Assembly (NCBI GenBank): GCA_017472575.1
Contig: JAFUPX010000017.1
Coordinates: 1 to 64,000 of the forward strand
Direction: 5' to 3'
From: Clostridia bacterium
Lineage (GTDB): Bacteria; Bacillota; Clostridia; Oscillospirales; Acutalibacteraceae
DNA length: 64,000 nucleotides
Part shown: piece after piece, positions 41,372 through 52,216 of the stretch
Layout: every line of letters starts with the position of its first letter
How positions within the stretch are numbered: position 1 is the stretch's first letter
The notes under the pieces: generated by a model
What the model was told of the DNA's origin: nothing
Seen by the model: only the letters and a program-made list of their open reading frames with translations
Databases searched by the model: none
Program-made: the position numbers and the translations under genes

Positions 41372-43666
41372 TTAAATAGTTTTAAAATTTATTTTTAATT
41401 CGCTATCCTTATAGGCAATATCAATGCTTTTAACCCTGCCTTCACCGTTAGAAATAACGATATCAACAATTTTATCCTCGATTTCCTTGCGAATTGTACG
41501 TCGCAGCTCTCTGGCACCTCTTTTTCCGCCCTCTGATTTTTCAGCCAGATACTCGCAGGTTGCCCTATCGTAAGAAATATTAATAAATTTCTCCTTAAGA
41601 GCCTCTTTTAATTCATCCAGCATTAAAGCCGCGATATCGCAAAGAGATTCCTTTGAAAGCGGTGAGAAAACAACTATTTCATCAACTCGGGATATGAACT
41701 CAGGTCTTAAGAATTCCTCCAAAGCCTTCATTGCCTTTTCCTTAGAAGCCTGTTCGGCGGTTTTGGCAAAGCCTAAAAGATTTTCCGATATATTGCTTCC
41801 GGCATTTGAGGTCATAACAATTATAGTGTTTTCAAAGTTAACTGTTCTGCCCTGAGCATCGGTAATTCTTCCGTCGTCAAGAATCTGTAGCAGTATATTA
41901 AGCACATCAGGATGCGCCTTTTCAATTTCATCAAAAAGAACTACAGAATAGGGCTTTCTGCGAACCTTTTCCGTAAGCTGACCTGCCTCGTCATAACCGA
42001 CATATCCCGGAGGCGCTCCGATAAGACGGGATACTGAATGCTTTTCCATAAACTCTGACATATCAAGCCTTATCATAGTTTCGGGTGTATCAAAAAGCTG
42101 TTCGGAAAGCACCTTAACAAGCTGCGTTTTACCAACTCCTGTAGGACCCACGAAAATAAAGGAAGCAGGACGGTGCAACGGACTTGTATGAACGCGTGAG
42201 CGTCTTACTGCCGCGGAAACAAGCCTTGTTGCCTCTTTCTGACCGATTATCTTTTTATTAAGCTCTTCTTCAAGCTCGGACAGCTTTTTCAAATCACTTT
42301 CCTGAACCTTTGATGCAGGGATACCTGTCCAAAGCTCTATAACCTTTGCAAGATCTGCCTCGGTAACCGTGTTATCAGCAGCAGGGCCGCAAAGCTCGGC
42401 TGCTTTATTCTTATACTTTTCAAGCTCGCTCTTTACCATTGCCTGCTGCTCATAGTCAGGGTTTTCAACCTCCGCTTCGAGCTCCTCTAATCTTACCGAA
42501 TACTCAGCAACCTTTTTGTTGGCAAGGTATAGCTCATCAATAGCGCTGTTTGCAAGGCTTGCACAAGCGCACGCCTCATCCAAAAGGTCAATAGCCTTGT
42601 CGGGCAGATAGCGGTCTGTTACATATCTTTCCGAAAGAATAACTGTTTTGTTAACTATCTCCTCGGGAATAACCACATTATGATAGCCCTCATAATAGCT
42701 CTTAACACCCATAAGAACCTGCTGAGCCTCAGTTAGCGACGGCTCCTCTATAGTTACAGGCTGGAAACGGCGTTCAAGAGCCGCATCCTTTTCTATATAC
42801 TTTCTGTATTCCTTAAAGGTGGTGGCACCGATAACCTGAATTTCACCGCGGGACAGCGCGGGCTTTAATATATTAGCCTCGTTCATAGAGCCCTCGGCGG
42901 AGTCTCCCGCACCTACAAGGTTATGAATTTCATCAATAAAGAGAATTATATTCCCTGCGCTCTTGACTTCTTCAACAAGTCCCTTTACCCTGCTTTCAAA
43001 CTGACCTCTGAACTGAGTTCCTGCAACAAGACCTGTAAGGTCAAGCAGGTAAATTTCCTTATCAAGCAGTCTTGCAGGGGCATTTCCTGTTGCAATTTTT
43101 ATCGCAAGACCCTCTGCTATAGCGGTTTTACCGACACCCGGCTCTCCTATAAGGCAGGGGTTGTTCTTAGTTCTGCGTGATAAAATCTGAATAGTACGGT
43201 AAAGCTCACGCTCTCTGCCTATAATAGCATCAAGCTGACCGTTCCTCGCACGCTCGGTAAGGTTAGTGCAGTACTGCTCCATAAAACGCTTGCGTTTTTT
43301 CTTTTCCTTACCTGCTTTCTCATTTTTGCCGGACTCTTTTTCGTCCGTCTTCTTCTCTCCGCCCATATTTCCAAAAATTTTATTCATAAAGGGAAATGCC
43401 GGAGCGGTTCCGAGACCGAAGGTATCGTCATTGAGAGCCTCGTCATCAATATCGCCGTCCAAAGACATAATATCCATAAACTGCTCGCTCATCTGCTCGA
43501 TATCCTCATCGGATATATTCATTTTTTTGAGCATATTGTCAATCGGCTTAATTCCAAGCTCCTTGGCGCATACAAGGCAAAGTCCGTTAGGCTCTGCATT
43601 AGGATTGGCAGCGTCCGAAATAAATACAACTGCAGGACGCTTTTTGCATTTAGAACAAAGTTTCAT
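41372..43666 (-). CDS. clpE: ClpE-like ATPase with N-terminal zinc finger
   Basis: A 764-residue Hsp100 unfoldase. In place of ClpC's Clp-N repeats it starts with a zinc finger, CSKCKKRP...CLVCAKELG (Cys4, Cys7, Cys30, Cys33), as in ClpE. A charged Lys/Glu linker (about 103-125) follows. The first AAA module has GEPGVGKT near 177, and the second has [10 protein letters not shown] near 494, with the middle coiled coil between. It lies 25 bp after cvpA at the end of the ruvC-to-clpE run. No CtsR box is visible nearby, unlike Bacillus clpE. Confidence 0.88.
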   Translation of the reverse strand: MKLCSKCKKRPAVVFISDAANPNAEPNGLCLVCAKELGIKPIDNMLKKMNISDEDIEQMSEQFMDIMSLDGDIDDEALNDDTFGLGTAPAFPFMNKIFGNMGGEKKTDEKESGKNEKAGKEKKKRKRFMEQYCTNLTERARNGQLDAIIGRERELYRTIQILSRRTKNNPCLIGEPGVGKTAIAEGLAIKIATGNAPARLLDKEIYLLDLTGLVAGTQFRGQFESRVKGLVEEVKSAGNIILFIDEIHNLVGAGDSAEGSMNEANILKPALSRGEIQVIGATTFKEYRKYIEKDAALERRFQPVTIEEPSLTEAQQVLMGVKSYYEGYHNVVIPEEIVNKTVILSERYVTDRYLPDKAIDLLDEACACASLANSAIDELYLANKKVAEYSVRLEELEAEVENPDYEQQAMVKSELEKYKNKAAELCGPAADNTVTEADLAKVIELWTGIPASKVQESDLKKLSELEEELNKKIIGQKEATRLVSAAVRRSRVHTSPLHRPASFIFVGPTGVGKTQLVKVLSEQLFDTPETMIRLDMSEFMEKHSVSRLIGAPPGYVGYDEAGQLTEKVRRKPYSVVLFDEIEKAHPDVLNILLQILDDGRITDAQGRTVNFENTIIVMTSNAGSNISENLLGFAKTAEQASKEKAMKALEEFLRPEFISRVDEIVVFSPLSKESLCDIAALMLDELKEALKEKFINISYDRATCEYLAEKSEGGKRGARELRRTIRKEIEDKIVDIVISNGEGRVKSIDIAYKDSELKINFKTI

Positions 43667-43691
43667 TTACTGATTAATATCTCCTTAGGAT

Positions 43692-44381
43692 TTATTTAAA
43701 GGGTGAAAAGGCGGTTAACGCTTTAAATATAACCGTTTTTTCTATGTTTTCGGGAGTGAATATTAAAAATCCGTTATCTGTTAAGGAAACGATTAGCGAA
43801 ACCGCCATACAAAACGCAAACGCAACCGCAATTCCTTTCAAAATTCCCAACATTCCGCCCAATGTACTGTTAAGCTTTCCAACAATGCTGAAAGAAAACA
43901 GCTTGTTTAAGAATTTTGCAAGAATTCTTACAACAAACATCAGTATTATAAGTAAAATTACAGAAAATAGCAAGCCCAAAATATTAACAAAAATAGGCTT
44001 TATAACCGTTTTTGATGCGGAAGTGACCGCAGATTCCATTCCTGTGGATATGCCTGATGTTATATTTTCTTCAAAGCTTTCCTTTGAAATGCCTATTTTA
44101 TCAGCGTTGTTTTTGACAAATTCGGGCAATGCCTCCCATACATCTGCCGTCCCCTCAGCTCCGGCATTTTCCGCCGCTTCAGTTACAGAATTGACTATAG
44201 CAGGCTGAATAAATTTATCGTATGCAGAGTTTGCTAATGGACCTGATATAGCAAAGGTAAGCCAAATAGCGGCAATTAACCCTGCTATTTCAATAACTGT
44301 GCGTACAAAGCCGTGCTTTGCGGAAATTACCGCACAAATCACTACCACCGCCACAATACAAACATCAATAAGTATACTCAA
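43692..44381 (-). CDS. CvpA-family membrane protein
   Basis: A 229-residue protein with four hydrophobic helices: about 5-22, 29-51, 135-160 and 170-195. The N-terminal pattern SILIDVCIVAVVVICAVISAKHGFVRTVIEIAGLI is typical of CvpA/colicin V production proteins. The soluble loop between helices 2 and 3 is about 75 residues. The role in Gram-positives is unclear, though family members affect envelope stress. It lies 3 bp after the DUF5711-like gene, so they share a transcript. Confidence 0.8.
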   Translation of the reverse strand: MSILIDVCIVAVVVICAVISAKHGFVRTVIEIAGLIAAIWLTFAISGPLANSAYDKFIQPAIVNSVTEAAENAGAEGTADVWEALPEFVKNNADKIGISKESFEENITSGISTGMESAVTSASKTVIKPIFVNILGLLFSVILLIILMFVVRILAKFLNKLFSFSIVGKLNSTLGGMLGILKGIAVAFAFCMAVSLIVSLTDNGFLIFTPENIEKTVIFKALTAFSPFK

Positions 44382-44384
44382 AAG

Positions 44385-45671
44385 CTATTCCTCCAATTCA
44401 ATACGCTTTATTTCGCTGTCGGTCAGAACAGCGACCTTGTTTGAGCTCAAAACAGCTATTCGTTTACCTCCAAAACCGCTATCCTTTGTGATAATAACAT
44501 TTCCTGTTTTATCAATAAGCTTTATTTCATTATCACTAATACAATAAATATGACTTCCGTATGACGCAATATCACTTATAGAACCTCGAAACCCGAACTC
44601 ATATTTTATTTCTCCTTTGGAAGAAAAAACACAGATTTTGTTATCGGTTCTGTCACTTGAACGGTTAAAAACCGCCACAGCCTGCGAGCCGGTATAGCGA
44701 AACATATTTATCTGATACTCGTTTTCATAAATCTTTGTTTCATATTTTCGCCATTTAACAAACTCCAATTTCTCCTCGGCTATAATCCAAAAGCCCTTGT
44801 TGCTTGTATTATCGAGAGTGTAGACCGTACAGCCCGTAAAGCTTTCTGAAAAGACAGGGGTTGCAGAGTCATACTCCAAAACATAAACATTGGATTTATA
44901 CTGTCCCCCTTCAGAATTAAGGGTTGAAACAACTAATTTTTTTCCGTTCGGAGAAAGACCTACATTATTAATTAAATCGCTTGAAGAATACCATTCATAA
45001 AGCAGATTATCGTTTTTATCAAAAACGCTCACAACTCCTGCGTATTTATCAGAGGTTGTAGCAACCGCATAGGTTCCGTTTCTCGCAATACCCGCAGTAA
45101 GAATAGTTTCCTCAAAGGTTTTGGAATTTTTCTTTGATTTCAAATTATAAATATCTATTGCCGTACCGCCCTGTTCAAAAACCGCCGCTCTTGTTGCAGA
45201 GGTTTTAAGAATTGGATTTTCAAAGCCGTGAACAGCGGACAGCACCTTTTTTCCTCCGTTTGCAAAAACTTCAAGTCGGCTGTTTGTTAAGGCATAGTAA
45301 TATCCGTTTTTCGAAACAGAGTTAACCGTATCGGTGCCTGAAAGAGAAGCAGGATAGCTTCCGTTTCCGATAAGGCAGGTCAAGTTTTCTACACTATCCC
45401 CTATACCTACAGGTAAGGATAACTGTAATATAACCACCGTGGCTATTATAACAGTAAGCGTGGCGGCAAGAATACGCAAGCGGCGCTTTTGTTCGAGCTT
45501 TCTGCCCTTAACAACCTTAAAGCTGCTCTTTTCTTCTTCAGTCTTCCTTTTAGAGATGGAAGAAGACATAGCTATATCGTCGTCTCGATGTATATTTTTT
45601 TCTCTTGTTTTCTTTATTCTTTTAGGTGCCGCCTTAAAGCGGTTTACTCGTTTTTTCTTATAAACTGCCAT
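44385..45671 (-). CDS. DUF5711-like membrane-anchored beta-propeller protein
   Basis: A 428-residue protein. The first 65 residues are basic and cytosolic, one transmembrane helix lies at about 66-88, and the outside part (about 90-428) is made of repeated strand blocks such as AVFEQGGTAIDIYNL, GVVSVFDKNDNLLYEW and GNVIITKDSGFG, suggesting a WD40-like propeller. This architecture matches DUF5711 proteins of Clostridia. It lies 11 bp after truA. Role unknown; scaffolding of envelope complexes is a guess. Confidence 0.7.
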   Translation of the reverse strand: MAVYKKKRVNRFKAAPKRIKKTREKNIHRDDDIAMSSSISKRKTEEEKSSFKVVKGRKLEQKRRLRILAATLTVIIATVVILQLSLPVGIGDSVENLTCLIGNGSYPASLSGTDTVNSVSKNGYYYALTNSRLEVFANGGKKVLSAVHGFENPILKTSATRAAVFEQGGTAIDIYNLKSKKNSKTFEETILTAGIARNGTYAVATTSDKYAGVVSVFDKNDNLLYEWYSSSDLINNVGLSPNGKKLVVSTLNSEGGQYKSNVYVLEYDSATPVFSESFTGCTVYTLDNTSNKGFWIIAEEKLEFVKWRKYETKIYENEYQINMFRYTGSQAVAVFNRSSDRTDNKICVFSSKGEIKYEFGFRGSISDIASYGSHIYCISDNEIKLIDKTGNVIITKDSGFGGKRIAVLSSNKVAVLTDSEIKRIELEE

Positions 45672-45682
45672 TTTCTTTCATC

Positions 45683-46417
45683 CTAATACAAAACTTTTTC
45701 TAAAAACAAGCCGTTTGGCGGAGCAGTAATTCCTGCCAGGGAACGCTCGGGCGAGGATAGATTTTCTTGCGTTTGAGAAAGTGATATGCGCCCGTCCGAT
45801 ACACCCACAGCTGTTCCAACGATTATCCGCACCATATTATATAAAAAACCGTCCGCCGTTATTTTTATAAGTATCTCGTCACCGCTTTTTGATACGGTAC
45901 ATTCCTTTACCTCTCTTACTGTATCCTGTACAGTTCTGCCGGATGAGGAAAACCCTGCAAAATCATGCTTACCTACAATTAAATCGCAAAATTTCTGCAT
46001 TTTTTCTGTGTCGAGCGGTCTTTCTATCCACCACGAATATCTACAGATAAAAGGGTCACGAACAGGAGAGTTATATATTCTATATACATAGGTTTTGCCA
46101 AGAGAAGAATACCTTGCGTGAAAGCTGTCCGGCACCGGAAAGCAGTCCTTAACACTGATATCCTCGGGCAAAAGGGAATCAAGTCCCTTTTTAAAAGCAG
46201 TCTCAGGAAAAGAATCTTCACAATAAAAATGACAGCAAAATTCCAATGCGTGAACTCCTGTATCGGTACGGCTGCAGCCTGTTAAATCAGGTCTTGTACC
46301 TAATAATTTTTCAAGGGCGTTCTGAACAGTTTCCTGAACGGTTTTCCCGTTAGGCTGAACCTGCCAACCGTGGTAAGCGGTACCGTCATATGAAATTGTC
46401 AGAAGCATTTTTTTCAT
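45683..46417 (-). CDS. truA: tRNA pseudouridine synthase TruA
   Basis: A 244-residue enzyme making pseudouridine at positions 38-40 of tRNAs. The catalytic Asp is residue 52 in CSRTDTGVHA. The N-terminal SYDGTAYHGWQ and the C-terminal FLYNMVRIIVG motifs are standard. It follows ecfT by 12 bp, the conserved ecf-truA order of Firmicutes. Confidence 0.96.
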   Translation of the reverse strand: MKKMLLTISYDGTAYHGWQVQPNGKTVQETVQNALEKLLGTRPDLTGCSRTDTGVHALEFCCHFYCEDSFPETAFKKGLDSLLPEDISVKDCFPVPDSFHARYSSLGKTYVYRIYNSPVRDPFICRYSWWIERPLDTEKMQKFCDLIVGKHDFAGFSSSGRTVQDTVREVKECTVSKSGDEILIKITADGFLYNMVRIIVGTAVGVSDGRISLSQTQENLSSPERSLAGITAPPNGLFLEKVLY

Positions 46418-46429
46418 ACGCTCACCCTG

Positions 46430-47242
46430 TTACAATAAAATATTAAGCAGAATAATAACCGCCCCTACTGCAAAAACCACACCGCAAGCGATATAATCCC
46501 TGAATGAGAAATGCAGTTGTTTCATACGCTGTCTGCCCTCGCCGCCGTTATAACAGCGGCATTCCATAGCCTCCGCAAGCTCATAAGAGCGCCTGATAGC
46601 TGAAATTAGTAACGGAATTAAAATTGGTATAAGTGCCTTTACTCTCTGCTTTAAATTACCGTTTTCAAGGTCTGCTCCCCTTGCCTTTTGGGCATTCATA
46701 ATCTTTTCGGTTTCCTCGATAAGAGTTGGAATAAACCTTAAAGTTATTGTCATCATCATTGCAAGAATATGAACCGCCGATTTAAGACCGACATATTTCA
46801 AAGGAGAAAGCAATCTCTCTATAGCATCGGTCAAATCATTAGGAGTGGTGGTGTAGGTAAGAGCCGAGCTTATGAATATAAGAAGTATTATCCTTGTTGC
46901 CATAAAAAAGGCTCTGTATATTCCGCCCCATGTAACGGTTAATTTCCAGACTTCAAATACAATACCTGTGTTCTTATCACCGTAAAAAACATTAATAAAA
47001 GCGGTAAAAATAATTATAGGCAAAATAGCCTTAAGGTTTTTTGCGTACATTCTCAGAGGTACACCCGAAATATACATCAGCGTGAAAACGCTGAGCGCCG
47101 CAAAAACAACAGAAAAGATATTGTTTGCTAAAAATACAAACACTATCATTGCTATCAGCAAAACTATTTTTGCTCTCGGGTCGGTTTTATGAACAGGCGA
47201 ATTTCCCTCGTAATACTGACCGAAGGTTATATCCTTAAGCAT
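46430..47242 (-). CDS. ecfT: ECF transporter transmembrane component EcfT
   Basis: A 270-residue membrane protein linking substrate-binding S components to the two ATPases. It has about six hydrophobic helices. The first coupling motif appears as KARG (AQKARGADLENG). The second, usually ARG, reads CRC here (AMECRCYNGG), a common clostridial variation. The start overlaps ecfA2 by 8 bp. No S component gene is in the window, so substrates are set elsewhere. Confidence 0.93.
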   Translation of the reverse strand: MLKDITFGQYYEGNSPVHKTDPRAKIVLLIAMIVFVFLANNIFSVVFAALSVFTLMYISGVPLRMYAKNLKAILPIIIFTAFINVFYGDKNTGIVFEVWKLTVTWGGIYRAFFMATRIILLIFISSALTYTTTPNDLTDAIERLLSPLKYVGLKSAVHILAMMMTITLRFIPTLIEETEKIMNAQKARGADLENGNLKQRVKALIPILIPLLISAIRRSYELAEAMECRCYNGGEGRQRMKQLHFSFRDYIACGVVFAVGAVIILLNILL

Positions 47243-48095
47243 TTTTCTCGCCTGCCTTTTTCTTTAATACTTCCACCGCTTTTTCAACGGTAAAAACATC
47301 CTCAGGTACATCAACACCCAAATTTCGTAGCTGAGCAAAAACTCGAGTAACAATAGGTACATTGAGTCCTATTTTGCGAAGTCTGTCGCCATTTGAGAAG
47401 ACTTTTTCAGTACTGTCAAACATTTCGAGCTTACCGTCATTCAAAACGAGAAGCTTATCCGCAAGCATTGCCATATCCTCCATACTGTGAGATACAACAA
47501 TAACGGTCGCTCCTGTTTCCCTTCGGTAATCGTTTATTATTTTAATAACCGTTTCCCTGCCGGCAGGGTCAAGCCCTGCGGTAGGCTCATCAAAAATAAT
47601 TATCTGCGGATACATAGCCATAACTCCGGCTATTGCAACCCTGCGCTTTTCTCCCCCCGATAAATCAAAGGGCGACTTGTTTAAATATTCATCCTTTACA
47701 CCGATAATCCGACAAATATCACGCACTCTTTTATCAAGCTCATTGCCCGAAAGTCCCATATTTTTAGGTCCGAAAGCGATATCCGCATAAACGGTTTCCT
47801 CAAAAAGCTGGTACTCAGGATACTGAAACACAAGTCCAACCTTAGAGCGAACCTTTCGTATTTCCTTCGGGTTTTCCCAGATATCCTTATCTTCAAGCAG
47901 AATTTGACCCTCTGTAGGCTTTAACAGACCGTTAAGATGCTGAACAAGGGTCGATTTTCCTGAGCCTGTGTGTCCGATTATTCCTATTATTTCGCCTTTT
48001 TCTATATCAAGGCTTATGTTGCTTACGGCGTCATGCACAAAGGGCGAGCTGCCGCCGTAGGAATGGGTTAAATTTTTTACCTGTAATAATGCCAA
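47235..48095 (-). CDS. ecfA2: ECF transporter ATPase EcfA2
   Basis: A 286-residue ABC ATPase. Walker A is GHTGSGKST near residues 41-49, the signature LSGGEKRRVAI, and Walker B IIIFDEPTAGLDP. It forms a heterodimer with EcfA1 driving vitamin or metal uptake. It is 5 bp after ecfA1. Confidence 0.95.
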   Translation of the reverse strand: MALLQVKNLTHSYGGSSPFVHDAVSNISLDIEKGEIIGIIGHTGSGKSTLVQHLNGLLKPTEGQILLEDKDIWENPKEIRKVRSKVGLVFQYPEYQLFEETVYADIAFGPKNMGLSGNELDKRVRDICRIIGVKDEYLNKSPFDLSGGEKRRVAIAGVMAMYPQIIIFDEPTAGLDPAGRETVIKIINDYRRETGATVIVVSHSMEDMAMLADKLLVLNDGKLEMFDSTEKVFSNGDRLRKIGLNVPIVTRVFAQLRNLGVDVPEDVFTVEKAVEVLKKKAGEKNA

Positions 48096-48100
48096 ATTTG

Positions 48101-48943
48101 TTATTCCTCCAAACAGCTTTTGATTTTTTCAGCTGTTTCCTTAATTGAAATTACATCTGTATCTATATTGAAGCCGTTTTTTTGCAGCATATATAAAAGC
48201 TCGGTAGTCTGAGGAACATCAAGACCCACATTTTTAAGCTTTTCTACCTGAGAAAAAACTTTCTTAGGCAGCGAATCGGCTATTATTTCACCGTCATTCA
48301 TAACAATAACACGGTCTGCGTTTTCGGCTTCCTCCATATAGTGGGTTATGAGAACAACCGTTATCCCCTTTTCCTTATTAAGTTGGGTTACAGTTTTGAT
48401 TATCTCGGCTCTGCCCTTGGGGTCAAGCATAGCTGTAGGCTCGTCCAAAACGATGCACTCAGGCTCCATTGCTATTATTCCTGCTATGGCAACCCTCTGC
48501 TTTTGTCCACCCGAAAGATGATGGGGAGAACTTTTACGGTATTCGTACATATCTACCGTTTTAAGCGCATCATCTACCCTTTTACGGATAACCTCGGAAG
48601 AAAGACCTAAATTTTCGGGACCGAAGGCAACATCCTCTTCAACTACCGAGGCAATAAGCTGATTATCGGGATTTTGAAAAACCATACCCACTCTGCGCTT
48701 TACTTCTATTTCGGTCTCCTCATCCTTAGTGTTTATACCGTCTACAAGCACATCTCCGCTTGTAGGCTTGAAAAGTCCGTTTAATAGCTTTGCAAGGGTA
48801 GATTTTCCCGAGCCGTTATGACCTAAAATCACTGTAAAGCTGCCCTTTTCAATATCAAGGCTGAAATTACGTAAAACAGCAATTTTCATTTCCTCATCGG
48901 TATATTCGTATGTTACATTCTTAACTTCAATAATTTTTTCCAT
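48101..48943 (-). CDS. ecfA1: ECF transporter ATPase EcfA1
   Basis: A 280-residue ABC ATPase paired with EcfA2. Walker A is GHNGSGKST, the Q-loop FQNPDNQ, the signature LSGGQKQRVAI, and Walker B CIVLDEPTAMLDP. In many Firmicutes these genes follow rplQ; here they follow a methyltransferase gene, 1 bp downstream of its stop. Confidence 0.95.
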   Translation of the reverse strand: MEKIIEVKNVTYEYTDEEMKIAVLRNFSLDIEKGSFTVILGHNGSGKSTLAKLLNGLFKPTSGDVLVDGINTKDEETEIEVKRRVGMVFQNPDNQLIASVVEEDVAFGPENLGLSSEVIRKRVDDALKTVDMYEYRKSSPHHLSGGQKQRVAIAGIIAMEPECIVLDEPTAMLDPKGRAEIIKTVTQLNKEKGITVVLITHYMEEAENADRVIVMNDGEIIADSLPKKVFSQVEKLKNVGLDVPQTTELLYMLQKNGFNIDTDVISIKETAEKIKSCLEE

Positions 48944-48944
48944 T

Positions 48945-49811
48945 TTACTTTTTCATCCAAACGGTTGTATTTCCGCAGGGCAGACTGATTCCCTTTTCGG
49001 TGACATACAGACCTATTTCATCGGTAAATATTTCACCCTGTCTGCCGCCTGCGATATATCGCTTAACCATATAATTTAAGATAGAGGGAGATATTCCGGC
49101 GGTGTAGGTATTTAAAAAGAAGAATATCGCATTATTGGATAAAAGCTTTCCGGTTTCTTCCAAAAGCTCTCCCAACTGCTGTTCGAGCTTCCAAACCTCG
49201 CCTGTCGGTCCTCTTCCGTAGGACGGTGGGTCCATAATAATTTCATCATAGGTGTTTCCACGTATTATTTCTCTTTTAACGAATTTAAGACAATCGTCCA
49301 CAAGCCAGCGGACGGGTCTGTCCGCAACACCCGAAGCGGCGGCGTTTTCCTTTGCCCACTGTGTCATCCCCTTGGAAGCATCCACATGGGTTACCCTTGC
49401 TCCTGCTTTAAGGCAGGCAACCGTAGCCGCACCCGTATAAGCAAAAAGATTTAAAACCGAAATTTCCCTGTTTTCCTTTTCAATAAGCTTACGAGCTAAA
49501 GTCCAGTTAACCGCCTGCTCAGGGAAAAGACCTGTATGCTTAAAGCCCATCGGCTTTAAGCGAAAGGTAAGCTCCTCATAGCCTATACTCCATACATCGG
49601 GAACGCTTTTAAGCTTTTCCCAATATCCTCCGCCGCTTTGAGAGCGGTGATATATTGCGTGGGCATCAAACCAACGGCTGTCCTTTCTTTTGCCTGACCA
49701 AATTATCTGCGGGTCGGGACGGATAAGGATAATGTCTCCCCACCGCTCAAGCCGCTCACCGGAATCTGCATCAATAAGCTCGTAATCCGAAAAGCCTTCG
49801 ACTGTTCTCAT
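48945..49811 (-). CDS. Class I SAM-dependent methyltransferase (RlmI/K-like)
   Basis: A 288-residue enzyme with SAM-binding motif I LNLFAYTGAATVACLKAGA (near 122-140), the VTHVDASKGM acidic loop and the catalytic DPPSYGRG motif. These are shared with RNA cytosine methyltransferases of the RlmI/RlmK group. No PUA domain is present. The target is probably rRNA, but this is inference. The start overlaps glmM by 4 bp. Confidence 0.82.
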   Translation of the reverse strand: MRTVEGFSDYELIDADSGERLERWGDIILIRPDPQIIWSGKRKDSRWFDAHAIYHRSQSGGGYWEKLKSVPDVWSIGYEELTFRLKPMGFKHTGLFPEQAVNWTLARKLIEKENREISVLNLFAYTGAATVACLKAGARVTHVDASKGMTQWAKENAAASGVADRPVRWLVDDCLKFVKREIIRGNTYDEIIMDPPSYGRGPTGEVWKLEQQLGELLEETGKLLSNNAIFFFLNTYTAGISPSILNYMVKRYIAGGRQGEIFTDEIGLYVTEKGISLPCGNTTVWMKK

Positions 49812-51157
49812 ACTTCTTTTCCTTTAATAACGCCGGCAACCTGCTTTGCAATGCGCTTTATTTCTGCAATATTGGTGCCCTCAAGCATAACTCTGATAAG
49901 CGGCTCAGTTCCCGAAGCACGGACAAGTATTCTTCCCGAATCTCCGAGAGCTTTTTCAGCCTCGGCTATAGCATTTACAATATCCTCATCGGTAGAAAGC
50001 TTGGCTTTAAGCTCGGCAGATGCCTCTACATTTATCATTGTCTGCGGCAATACAGTCATAACAGATGCAACCTCTGATGCGCTCTTTCCGGTGGTTGCCA
50101 AAATAGCGGCGAACATGGCGCCTGAAAGCTGACCGTCACCTGTGGTGGCAAAACTCTTAAATATAATATGACCCGACTGCTCTCCGCCTATTACATAGTT
50201 ATTCTTCAGCATTTCTTCAAGAACATATCTGTCACCCACCTTGGTTTCTTTAACATTTATACCGTATTCCTTAGCAAAATGCTTAAAGCCTAAGTTAGTC
50301 ATAACCGTTACAACGGCGGTATCGTCATTAAGTACGCCTCTTCTCTTCATATCAAGAGCAAATGCGGCGATAAGGCGGTCGCCGTCAATCAAGTTACCGT
50401 TTTCATCAACCGCCAGGCAACGGTCAGAGTCACCGTCAAAGGCAAGACCCAAATCAACCTCGTGACCGTTTACATAGTCAATAAGGTCTTCCATATGGGT
50501 TGAGCCGCAGCCGGCATTTATATTAATTCCGTTGGGGGAATTATGCATCATATAACATTCAGCGCCAAGACCTGAAAACAGCTTTTGCGCAGTGTATGAA
50601 GCACAGCCGTTTGCACAGTCAATAGCAATCTTTAATCCTGAAAGGTCGGTTTTAACAGACTCTATTATATGGTCGATGTAATCATCCACAAGGTCATAGC
50701 GATAAAATACGCTTCCCACCTCTCTGCCTACGGGGAATTCTATTGGACTCATATCATCAAGCACGAGTGCTTCAATTTCCTCTTCAAGAGCATCAGGCAG
50801 CTTATAACCGTTACCGTCAAAAATCTTTATTCCGTTGAACTCACAGGGATTATGCGATGCTGAAATCATAATTCCCGCATCCGCCTTGCGCTCCTTTACA
50901 AGATATGCAATAGCGGGTGTGGGTACAAAGCCTACCAGCACAACATCGGCTCCTACAGAGCAAAGTCCCGCCGCTAAAGCCATTTCAAGCATATTTGATG
51001 AAATTCTTGTATCCTTACCGATAAGCACCTTTGCCTTTTCGGTAGTTCTTTCTGTAAGTACATAAGCCGCCGCTCTGCCTATGTTAGTTGCAAGCTCACA
51101 AGTAAGCTCCTTGTTTGCAATACCTCTTGCACCGTCAGTTCCGAATAATCTTCCCAT
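49808..51157 (-). CDS. glmM: Phosphoglucosamine mutase GlmM
   Basis: A 449-residue enzyme interconverting glucosamine-6- and glucosamine-1-phosphate on the way to UDP-GlcNAc, the substrate of MurA and MurG in this same window. The active-site serine is Ser101 in SASHNP. The metal loop is DGDSDRCL, and the sugar-binding motif is GGEQSGHII. It follows ruvB by 12 bp. Length is normal. Confidence 0.97.
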   Translation of the reverse strand: MGRLFGTDGARGIANKELTCELATNIGRAAAYVLTERTTEKAKVLIGKDTRISSNMLEMALAAGLCSVGADVVLVGFVPTPAIAYLVKERKADAGIMISASHNPCEFNGIKIFDGNGYKLPDALEEEIEALVLDDMSPIEFPVGREVGSVFYRYDLVDDYIDHIIESVKTDLSGLKIAIDCANGCASYTAQKLFSGLGAECYMMHNSPNGININAGCGSTHMEDLIDYVNGHEVDLGLAFDGDSDRCLAVDENGNLIDGDRLIAAFALDMKRRGVLNDDTAVVTVMTNLGFKHFAKEYGINVKETKVGDRYVLEEMLKNNYVIGGEQSGHIIFKSFATTGDGQLSGAMFAAILATTGKSASEVASVMTVLPQTMINVEASAELKAKLSTDEDIVNAIAEAEKALGDSGRILVRASGTEPLIRVMLEGTNIAEIKRIAKQVAGVIKGKEV

Positions 51158-51169
51158 TTAAACATCTCC

Positions 51170-52213
51170 TTAAAAAATTGATTGTTGCGCAGAACATCCC
51201 TGATGAGGAATGCCTAAGTGGTCATAAGCAAGAGGTGTTACGCATCTTCCCCTTGCGGTTCTTGTTAAAAAGCCTATCTGCATCAAGTAAGGCTCATAAA
51301 CATCTTCAATGGTTACAGCCTCCTCACCCATTGCCGCGGCAAGAGTGTCAAGACCAACAGGACCGCCCGAATAGTTTCTTATAATGGTGGTAAGCATCTT
51401 GCGGTCAAAATCGTCAAGCCCTAATTCGTCTATTTCAAACCTTGAAAGAGCCGCCTGAGCGGTTTTTTCGTTTATAACCCCGTCATACTCAACCTGAGCA
51501 ATATCACGAACCCGTTTAAGCAGACGGTTTGCAATTCTCGGTGTTCCTCTCGAACGGGAAGCGATTTCAAGCGCACCGTCATTATCAATTTCAATGCCAA
51601 GAATTCCCGCAGAACGGGTAACTATCTGTGCTAACTGCTCTGGAGTGTAAAGCTCAAGGCGAAGCAGTACACCGAATCGGTCCCTCAAAGGGGCAGTAAG
51701 CTGACCCGAACGGGTTGTCGCTCCGACAAGGGTGAAATGCGGAACATCCAATCTTATTGAACGCGCCGAGGGACCCTTTCCAAGGATTATATCAAGAGAA
51801 AAATCCTCCATTGCAGGATAAAGAATTTCTTCAACATTTCTCGAAAGACGGTGAATTTCATCTATAAACAAAACATCGCCCTCGTTTAAAGAAGTGAGAA
51901 TTGCAACAAGGTCACCCTGTTTTTCAATGGCAGGTCCCGAAGTAACCCTTAAATTCACTCCCATTTCCCTCGCTATTATGCCTGAAAGCGTGGTCTTACC
52001 GAGACCCGGAGGTCCGTAAAGCAGAACATGGTCAAGACTTTCCTTTCTTTGCAAAGCCGCTTTTATATAAATTGAAAGGTTTTCCTTCGCTTTATCCTGA
52101 CCCACATAATCCGCAAGGGTTTTAGGTCTTAAAGAAAGCTCGGTTTCCTCATCCGAGTAGCTATACTCGGGAGAAACTATCCGGTTTTCAAAATCCATTT
52201 CCTGTTCTATCAA
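51170..52213 (-). CDS. ruvB: Holliday junction helicase subunit RuvB
   Basis: A 347-residue AAA+ motor. Walker A is GPPGLGKT (67-74), Walker [10 protein letters not shown], sensor-1 GATTRSG, and the C-terminal winged helix contains [11 protein letters not shown]. It drives branch migration with RuvA. Confidence 0.97.
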   Translation of the reverse strand: MIEQEMDFENRIVSPEYSYSDEETELSLRPKTLADYVGQDKAKENLSIYIKAALQRKESLDHVLLYGPPGLGKTTLSGIIAREMGVNLRVTSGPAIEKQGDLVAILTSLNEGDVLFIDEIHRLSRNVEEILYPAMEDFSLDIILGKGPSARSIRLDVPHFTLVGATTRSGQLTAPLRDRFGVLLRLELYTPEQLAQIVTRSAGILGIEIDNDGALEIASRSRGTPRIANRLLKRVRDIAQVEYDGVINEKTAQAALSRFEIDELGLDDFDRKMLTTIIRNYSGGPVGLDTLAAAMGEEAVTIEDVYEPYLMQIGFLTRTARGRCVTPLAYDHLGIPHQGCSAQQSIF

Positions 52214-52216
52214 AGC

